The notes beneath the pieces were generated by a model that had not been told where the DNA came from, ran no database searches, and worked only from the letters and a program-made list of their open reading frames with translations. From NCBI GenBank assembly GCA_030522415.1, contig CM060109.1:37178392-37242391 (forward strand): a stretch of 64,000 nucleotides of DNA. The letters are read 5' to 3'. This document shows positions 58,383 through 64,000 of this stretch, piece after piece (positions within the stretch are counted from its first letter, which is position 1; the number at the start of each line of letters is the position of its first letter). The stretch comes from Channallabes apus (Eukaryota > Chordata > Actinopteri > Siluriformes > Clariidae). A program made the position numbers and the translations under genes.

Positions 58383-58830
58383 CTTGTGATTCTTTACACA
58401 AGCAAGTATCTTCTGCATGTTGTTTTTCTGAAGTAATGGTTTTGGTGTTTTTTTGGCACTATTCGAGCATGAACGCCTGACTTGCGCAGTATCCTCTAAA
58501 GAGGAAATATGTTTGCTGCTAGAATGTTGAGAAGCTCTTATGAGATGCTGTAAATTGGTGGTTTCTGAGGCTGGGCATTTTAATCAACTTATCCTCTGCA
58601 GCAGAGGTAGCTCTTGGTCTTCCTTTCCTGGAATGGTCCTCATGAGCATCAGTATCATCATAGTGTTTGATGATTTTAGCGACTACGCTTGGGGATATAT
58701 TCAAAGTTCTTGAGTTTTTCTGATTGGCTGACCTTCATTTCTTAAAGCAACGATGGACTGTCTTTTCTTTATACTTAACTTGCCATTCCTTGCAGAATAT
58801 AGATTTGTACTATACAGTCATGTTACAGTA
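58383..58830 (-). mobile_element. Tc1-like family D, second (duplicated) fragment with HTH
   Basis: Repeats 57610-57830 almost exactly from TGTGATTCTTTACACAAGC to GAGCATCAGTATCATCATAG, with about 60 extra bp near 58410-58470 that the first copy lacks. It then continues through the rest of the HTH region: the minus-strand frame 58704-58519 reads VVAKIIKHYDDTDAHEDHSR with a KGRPRATS hook. Confidence 0.78.
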
Positions 58831-61323
58831 TACATGTTTGTTCCAGGAGACAGGTGTTCTATAGTACAGTAGATGAGTATGGTGGAGAGAGCAGCTACAG
58901 TACCTGCTACGTAAAACCCACGTTCAGTCACTTCAGCACTTTAAACAAGAACGATCATTTAATAATGCCATCTTAAACAAAGTTGTTACCAATTGCCTCA
59001 GAAGTGTCTTTTTTTGTTTTGTTCACAACCAGTACTGGCTATAAAACTGAACTAACTTTTAACACAAGCCTGAATCCCAAGTCCCTCTCCATAACCTGCT
59101 CAAGGTCACTACTTGGTGTGTGGAACAAGCTCTTACGTACATTCTACATAGTAATACATAATACTCGGAAAATAACGTATAGCTCTTAAGTTTCTCAGGA
59201 CTGACCAACACCTCCATGTTTTTTTCTCTCCACTAACTGTTGGTTGTTAGCTGTCGGATGCCAGTTGTGGTTAGTTAGTTCCACCAGTTGCGGACGGATA
59301 CGTGTTGGCGGAGTAAATAAGCAAATCATAATATTGGTAATAGATAGTATTTTTTTATCTATTGTATAAAAGCAATATCACACTCCAGGCAGGATATCAG
59401 CACGGCTGTGATGTCTATGACCGCATCTATGCAGTACGACAGCAGGTCCTCCATTGTGATATTGTTTAAATATACTGCCATGGAAGAGGCATGATTTATA
59501 CTTGCAATATCTGGTATCAGTCAGAAAATAATGGATTTCCTTTAGCGAGTTGTTGCAGGGAGTTTTTGTGTGGTCTCGTGTACATGCCTTATTAGAGAGA
59601 TTCATGGATTAAATCTAAATTGGAAAGATGCTTTCTTGACAGTGTCTTTTATTAAAAATACAATGCACATAAACATCAAGTAAATTGAATGATCTGTGTC
59701 AGACATATTCTAATTGTAAATGTTCCCTGTATGTAGATGTGAGATCACTGACGAGCATAGGATTGTATGTGATGTTGCTGAATGGTGAATGACTTCTCTG
59801 TAAGTCTCTCAGTGCTTTCTCTCTTCCTTCGCCTTTAAACGATTCAACATGTCTTTTTTAGCCACCGCTCTCCCCTCGCTTTTAATCTATTTGTCAATAA
59901 CACTGATCAATTGGATGTGAATTATAGATGGTAATTAAAGAAGGTGCTTTAACACAGTGCGGTGAAAAAGAGAGAGCAGATGTTGCCCTAAGCGGATACT
60001 AGTGGCATTTCTGTGGCCCATTCTCAACAAGGCAAAACCCATATTCATTACAAACTCAGGAGCTCGTTCTGGTCTTTCAGAGCATTCATTAGACTAGAAA
60101 AGTCAGATCCAAGCATTTATTAGAATGTAAATCTGATTTCAGCTTGCTGCAGTGATTTAGAACATTGAGCACTATCTACAGCTCTCTTTTCATACATGAA
60201 GGCAGAAAGCAGTAGTGATTCTCTCTCTCGCTCTGTCTCTCTCTCTCAAAACTATTCTGGTGGTCACTCAATAGTATATACCACTGGATTATGTGCATGC
60301 TCGTACAATTAAATGTTTTGTATTTTTTTTTCCTTGGATACCCAAAGGTTCATTGAAACACATTGGGGTTAAGAACATTGCTCCTGGGCACAATGCTGTG
60401 TCTGCTGACATGCTCATGCAGTATTAATACTTGCCACCAGCCCTGAATTCCTGCCTCCTGGTCATGCTGTCTTTTGGGAATAAGAAGTCTTTGGAAACCT
60501 GATTTGATTTGACTCCAAGAGGTGCCTGAAAAAAATAAACCTGATTTTGTGGAGTTGTAGCTCTTGAAGTGAGATTACATTTAACAAGCTCTGCTTGAAG
60601 CATTTTATAACCAGAGGCCGGATAGATGATGAATAATGCACCACAAACTAGATTTCTCTCAGCCTGATTTCTACCAGACCACAAGGCCTGCCAACCCTAC
60701 TTTATCATGTTACACGCTTCAGCATACAATAGATAAATTCATTGTTTCATTCGTAAAGCCTCTGTCATTTTCATGAATAGCTTCCCACCACAAGCTCCTG
60801 GGAAGAACCTAGTGGAAGAATCTCAAACTGTGTGTTATCAATGGTCTTGAGGTGCATGGTCCACATGCATATTCAAAAGTATTTCAGTGACTTCAAAACT
60901 GACTTCAGTGCTTAAATAAATACCGTAGCATAGCAAAGTTGGAGAAATAAAAAGTAATGGACAGTATCATGCATCATTTGTATTGTTCGAGGACAACCTC
61001 AAAACAAAAGAACCAACTTTAAAATCCCATGTCACCCCCCCCCCTTTTTTTATTTATTTATGCCTTCACCATAATAACTTATCCTCTCCTGTACTAAATG
61101 TAATATGCCAATTTATTCTATGTAGAGACAGTTGTAGCAGTGCCACTAGAATATCATATACTGTATTTCATATTGTACTAGCAACCTCTACAATTTGAGT
61201 TGTACTGAGCACAACTTTTAATGTCTGTCAAAGCACAACTGGAAATATTTAAACATGAGATTATAGAGATTGAGAGTCAGATAAGTTGAAGTAATTGATT
61301 GATTGAATGTGAGGTTTATAGAC

Positions 61324-61354
<31 letters not shown>

Positions 61355-61390
61355 TTATGGCAAGCCGTTTAGGAAAATATTCATGAGAGA
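58831..61390. other. Unassigned DNA
   Basis: No gene or transposon recognised over 2.5 kb. Short (CT)n near 60222-60247, a C-run at 61037-61045 and (TG)n(TA)n at 61325-61355. Confidence 0.4.
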
Positions 61391-61620
61391 ATTGAATGAA
61401 AACTCGATATATATTGAATGAAACTCGATATATATTGAATGGATTCTGAATATATTGAATGAAACTCGGTATATATTGAATGAAACTCGGTATATATTGA
61501 ATGGATTCTGAATATATTGAATGAAACTCGATATATATTGAATGAAACTCGATATATATTGAATGGATTCTGAATATATTGAATGAAACTCGATATATAT
61601 TGAATGAAAAGTCTGAATAT
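61391..61620 (+). repeat. Higher-order minisatellite, 62-bp A-A-B unit, about 3.7 copies
   Basis: Sub-unit A is ATTGAATGAAACTCGATATAT (21 bp) and B is ATTGAATGGATTCTGAATAT (20 bp). The order is A A B, A A B, A A B, A, then an A/B hybrid, starting at 61391, 61454, 61516 and 61578. The middle unit has CGGTATAT in both A copies, so homogenisation acts on whole 62-bp units. The array runs into the left inverted repeat of the next element, whose first bases (ATTGATTGAAAC) resemble the sub-unit. Frames across it on the minus strand give only I-Y-R-V-S-F-N type repeats. Confidence 0.93.
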
Positions 61621-62506
61621 ATTGATTGAAACATGACGTCATCGAAACACAGCGCCATATTTAGGAAGAATGAGCGAGTCTGGGAGAAACTTGGTTGCTG
61701 CGATTCTTAGAAATGAAGAGATGGTCATTTCCTCCTCTTTTCCACGTCCGAGTACTTACACTAGTGTTGTATAAAGTGATGTTTGGTGAGAGTGAAGACG
61801 GTTACACTCACTGATTCGTATTCAAACCAGGGCCGGTTCTACTCAATAAAAATTTTGAAATGTTGAGAAAGCACATGTTAATATACTCATAAAATTTATT
61901 TATAACAAGTTGATAAAATGATCTGCGGTAGCGGAAAAATCCGCCTAAAAAAGGACACTACACAATACGGTGTTAGATTTCACAGGCTGCACATCCACCC
62001 ATCGCATGATCTGAACGCGCGCACCCCCCCGCATGATCTGAACGCGCGCACCCCCCCCCCCCCCCCCGAATGATCTGAACGCGCGCACCCCCCCCGCATG
62101 ATCTGAACGCGCGCACCCCCCCCGTCGCATGATCTAAGGCGAGCTGGTAGCCAAGAACATTCACAGAGGGCGAAATTAATTAGAGCAAGCCATAAAGAAA
62201 CTGACCATAACGGCCTAGTACATGACGAAACGCTGGGCTTAAATACAACTCAAATTAACTGGGAAAACCAAACGCAGCTATGACACATTAGGGAGGAAAA
62301 TATAATAACAAATCGTGGCGGGTTTAAACGTATTCGAATGTGGAAATCTGATATTGAGTGCGGCTTACGGCACCACTTTGGGCCGTACACGCGCTCACTA
62401 AACCATCTTTTCATCTCTTAGAATCGCAGCGACCAAGTTTCTCGCTGACTCACTCGTCTTTTCTAAAGACGGCGCTGTTTCGATGACGTCATGGTTCAAT
62501 CAATAT
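61621..62506. mobile_element. Non-autonomous element with about 110-bp inverted repeats containing CRE sites
   Basis: Left 61621-61735 and right 62395-62506 are inverted and about 85% alike (ATTGATTGAAACATGACGTC end; GAGAAACTTGGTTGCTGCGA block). Both arms hold a perfect TGACGTCA palindrome (61634-61641; 62484-62491). The interior has a GC-rich minisatellite and no coding frame. The right edge is cut by the LTR retrotransposon. Superfamily unknown. Confidence 0.7.
62004..62136 (+). repeat. GC-rich minisatellite, GCATGATCTGAACGCGCGCA plus C-run
   Basis: Units start at 62004, 62031, 62068, 62096 and 62127 (27, 37, 28 and 31 bp). They differ mainly in the length of the C-run, which reaches 17 C at 62051-62067. 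No unique spacers, so not CRISPR-like. Confidence 0.92.
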
Positions 62507-62754
62507 TGTGGCGTGGGCGGGGCTGGCGATCGCCGGCTTTGGTCCAGCATGATGTTTGTGTTCACCATGGGTGGGATGTTGGTTTTAGGTTAGTGGCTTC
62601 GGCCATGTTTAAGCATGTGGGTGTGTGTGTTTTGACCTGTATGTGTGTTTATGCTTGTGCTGAGAGAGAATAAAATACTCCCAGTCATTACATTGGGTAG
62701 CCACCAAGCTCACTCGTTCTCCAAGATCCCTGCTTAGTGTTGAAAAACGCTACA
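62507..62754 (+). repeat. 5' LTR of a Ty3/gypsy-type retrotransposon
   Basis: Begins TGTGGCGTGG and ends CGCTACA: the ends are inverted (TGTGGCG against TGTAGCG) and have the TG...CA form. The length is 248 bp. An AATAAA signal sits at 62669-62674. It is followed at once by a primer-binding site. The 3' LTR lies outside the window, so the left edge rests on the terminal repeat and on the break in the inverted arm of the neighbouring element. Confidence 0.8.
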
Positions 62755-62755
62755 T

Positions 62756-62773
62756 TGGTGTCAGAAGTGGGAT
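62756..62773 (+). promoter_or_regulatory. Primer-binding site, tRNA-Leu type
   Basis: TGGTGTCAGAAGTGGGAT is complementary to the 3' 18 nt of vertebrate tRNA-Leu, including the CCA end, and starts one base after the LTR. It primes minus-strand DNA synthesis. The gag ATG (62772) overlaps its last two bases, leaving no leader. Confidence 0.85.
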
Positions 62774-63695
62774 GGAGATCTCCGAGTTGGAGCGAACGGC
62801 GGAGGATCTGAAGAAGATCAAAGAGGGCCGCCGAGTGGCAGCAGAACTCCTGCAGAGGAAACACCTTCCGGACGGTGCCAGCACAAAGAAAGCAGCGCGG
62901 CGAAAGCAGAGCGGCGAGATGAGGGTCCCGGCACTGGATCTCGGGGCGGAACTTCCCACAGACCAAGCCCCGTGCACCGTTAACCGGCGAGGCGACTTAC
63001 AGCTGCGCCTTCCTTTCTATAACGGCGCCGTCGAACCCTACGCATTTTTTGCGCAGGTAGAGCTCGCCGCCAATCTCGCGGGCTGGTCCCCAGCGGAAAT
63101 CGCGGTCCGCGTAGCACTCTCGCTTGAGGGCGACGCACTCCGGGTGCTCGAGGACCTCCGGGCCGAGGAGCGGAACGACTGGGCGAAGCTGCGGGAATCG
63201 CTCCACTTCCGGTTCGGCACGGGTGACCGCAGAGAAGCGGCTGGCGAAGAGCTCGCGGTCCGCGAGCGGCGCGCTTCAGAGCCGCTGGGCGCGTTTGCAA
63301 TGGACGTGCGATGCCTCGCGCGGCGGGGCTATCCTGACTTCGGGCACGACCAGCAGGAAGAGCTAGCTCGTCGTGCATTCCTCCGGGGGCTCCGACCGCT
63401 GCGGCTCCGCGAGCACATTCGGTTGGCGGCACCCAGTTCTCTGGCCGAGGCACTGCGCGAGGCCGAGCGCGCTGAACCCATCATGGTCGAGCATGGCGGC
63501 GAAAGAGCCGAGCTACCTCCCGCCACTAGGGGGCGCTCGGGAGGTGAACCTGGCCGGGGACAGGGCTACCCGTCACGGCCAGGCTACGAGCAAGACGCTG
63601 AATTTCCGCGGCGACGCAGAGGCCCGGGACCGCAGTATTACGGCCCTAACAGTTCGAGGCGCGAGGACAACGTACCCCAGCAGCCGTTAAACTAG
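62772..63695 (+). CDS. gag: Gag polyprotein of a Ty3/gypsy-type retrotransposon
   Basis: 307 codons from the ATG at the PBS to TAG. Residues 1-60 are charged and helical (LERTAEDLKKIKEG). Residues 80-235 form a Retrotrans_gag-like capsid, with LPFYNG, PYAFFAQVELAANLAGWS, ALSLEGDALRVLEDL, W-x-x-L-x-x-x-L-x-x-RFG and LARRAFLRGLRP. The C-terminal tail (about 245-307) is Gly/Arg/Pro-rich and lacks a CCHC zinc knuckle, so RNA binding may rely on the basic tail. The frame is intact and strongly GC- and CpG-rich against AT-rich surroundings, as expected of a recent insertion. The terminal codons TTA-AAC-TAG form a slippery site. Gag assembles the particle. Confidence 0.88.
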   Translation: MEISELERTAEDLKKIKEGRRVAAELLQRKHLPDGASTKKAARRKQSGEMRVPALDLGAELPTDQAPCTVNRRGDLQLRLPFYNGAVEPYAFFAQVELAANLAGWSPAEIAVRVALSLEGDALRVLEDLRAEERNDWAKLRESLHFRFGTGDRREAAGEELAVRERRASEPLGAFAMDVRCLARRGYPDFGHDQQEELARRAFLRGLRPLRLREHIRLAAPSSLAEALREAERAEPIMVEHGGERAELPPATRGRSGGEPGRGQGYPSRPGYEQDAEFPRRRRGPGPQYYGPNSSRREDNVPQQPLN

Positions 63696-63733
63696 GGCCG
63701 GGAGGCAGCGAGGGGAAGCCACCTCCCGTGGCC
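63686..63733 (+). promoter_or_regulatory. Putative -1 frameshift signal: slippery heptamer plus hairpin
   Basis: G-TTA-AAC (63686-63692) is in the right phase of gag, directly before TAG (63693-63695). GGGAGG (63700-63705) can pair with CCTCCC (63722-63727), extended by GGCC (63696-63699) with GGCC (63730-63733). The spacing of 3-7 nt suits a stimulatory stem. The protease frame is -1 relative to gag. GUUAAAC is a known slippery sequence in nidoviruses; its use here is inference. Confidence 0.6.
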
Positions 63734-64000
63734 GATTCTGTTTCCCCAATTGGCGGAGTCGATCTCCGTTCAGGACGTGTGGGACAACGCGCTGGGATCT
63801 ACGTGGATTGTGTGCTAGACGGCGTCCCGCTGCGTGCGCTTGTGGACACCGGCTCCACTGTTTCACTACTCCGCAACGGAATGTTGGGACCATGCGAGCG
63901 CGCTGGCAAAGTGCCCAAACCAACCCTCAGCATCCGCACCGTGTCTGGGAGCCATTTGAAGATACGGGCTCGTCGCTCGGTGCGAATCAACATAGGTGAG
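63692..64000 (+). CDS. pol: Pol N-terminal part: aspartic protease, continues past window
   Basis: In the -1 frame the sequence is open from the slippery site to the window end. It contains GIYVDCVLDGVPLRALVDTG then STVSLL, the retropepsin active site (Asp-Thr-Gly at 63845-63853), preceded by the usual beta-strand. A distal Ile/Val-rich strand (SGSHLKIRARRSVRINI) follows. There is no obvious ATG start, consistent with expression as a Gag-Pol fusion. RT, RNase H and integrase would follow to the right. The frame is undamaged in the visible part. Confidence 0.82.

Larger units (their letters stand above)
62507..64000 (+). mobile_element. Ty3/gypsy-type LTR retrotransposon, 5' part
   Basis: LTR, tRNA-Leu PBS, gag and protease are contiguous and intact. 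It inserted into the right inverted arm of the 61.6-kb element, splitting off the outer end ATATTGATTGAA. High CpG content and open frames indicate youth. The element continues beyond the window. Confidence 0.85.

Noticed and set aside
61218..61658. Two overlapping minus frames of 95 and 146 codons rich in Ile/Tyr/Phe
   Set aside because: They are produced by the 62-bp minisatellite, whose period makes all phases open over three units; no protein-like composition.
62004..62136. CRISPR-like repeat array
   Set aside because: Units are contiguous variants without unique spacers, and the genome is eukaryotic.
62980..63453. 157-codon antisense frame opposite gag
   Set aside because: It is a GC-rich shadow of the gag frame. 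The sense frame has capsid motifs and correct position after the PBS; the antisense one has no domain.

Overview
The window is vertebrate genomic DNA, almost certainly from a teleost fish and probably an ostariophysan such as a catfish. The evidence is several piscine Tc1-like families, tRNA-derived SINEs with an L2-type 3' tail, a DANA/Mermaid-like SINE, hAT and Harbinger-like elements with intact target duplications, long (TG)n/(TA)n arrays and an AT-rich background. The species assignment is inference. No host protein gene is recognised. Most of the window is intergenic or intronic DNA filled by transposable elements; the only hints of host exons are a 50-nt candidate at 55211-55260 and a 28-nt candidate at 40283-40310.

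Layout. 1-1280: 5'-truncated LINE on the minus strand, with an SGNH-esterase fragment and a complete open endonuclease domain running off the window edge. 1.5-12.7 kb: old Tc1, SINE, LINE-tail and hAT fossils. 12.7-14.5 kb: a pogo/Tigger-like MITE split by a hAT element with an 8-bp target duplication. 14.7-20.5 kb: a large degenerate foldback region with a broken Tc1/mariner transposase, a 150-bp tandem repeat, a young SINE and two tRNA-Gly-like sequences. 20.5-25.8 kb: a 5.3-kb element with inverted repeats of about 550 bp and no recognisable gene. 26.3-27.2 kb: an intact second copy of the Tigger-like MITE. 27-36.5 kb: mostly unassigned DNA with Tc1 fossils and a piggyBac-type MITE at 30.7 kb. 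36.5-38.1 kb: a hAT deletion derivative with a piece of ZBED-type transposase. 41.8-42.7 kb: a hAT-like MITE flanked by a 72-bp inverted repeat. 45.8-46.7 kb: inverted Tc1 copies. 47.0-49.8 kb: a hAT holding a Harbinger-like copy and a nearly intact Tc1 whose transposase is broken by two nonsense codons. 50.3-52.5 kb: a Tc1 split by a MITE that is itself split by a Harbinger-like MITE. 57.1-58.8 kb: a duplicated Tc1 fragment around another Tc1 fossil. 61.4-62.5 kb: a higher-order minisatellite and an element with CRE-containing inverted repeats. 62.5-64.0 kb: the 5' end of a young, GC-rich Ty3/gypsy-type LTR retrotransposon with LTR, PBS, gag and the start of protease.

The only coding units that look close to functional are the LINE endonuclease at the left edge and the gag/protease at the right edge. 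The right-edge element has a G-TTA-AAC heptamer directly before the gag stop, a downstream hairpin and protease in the -1 frame, which suggests programmed -1 frameshifting. A second window-wide signal is a marked excess of the heptamer TACTGTA/TACAGTA. In some comparisons of repeat copies it looks like a 6-bp insertion.
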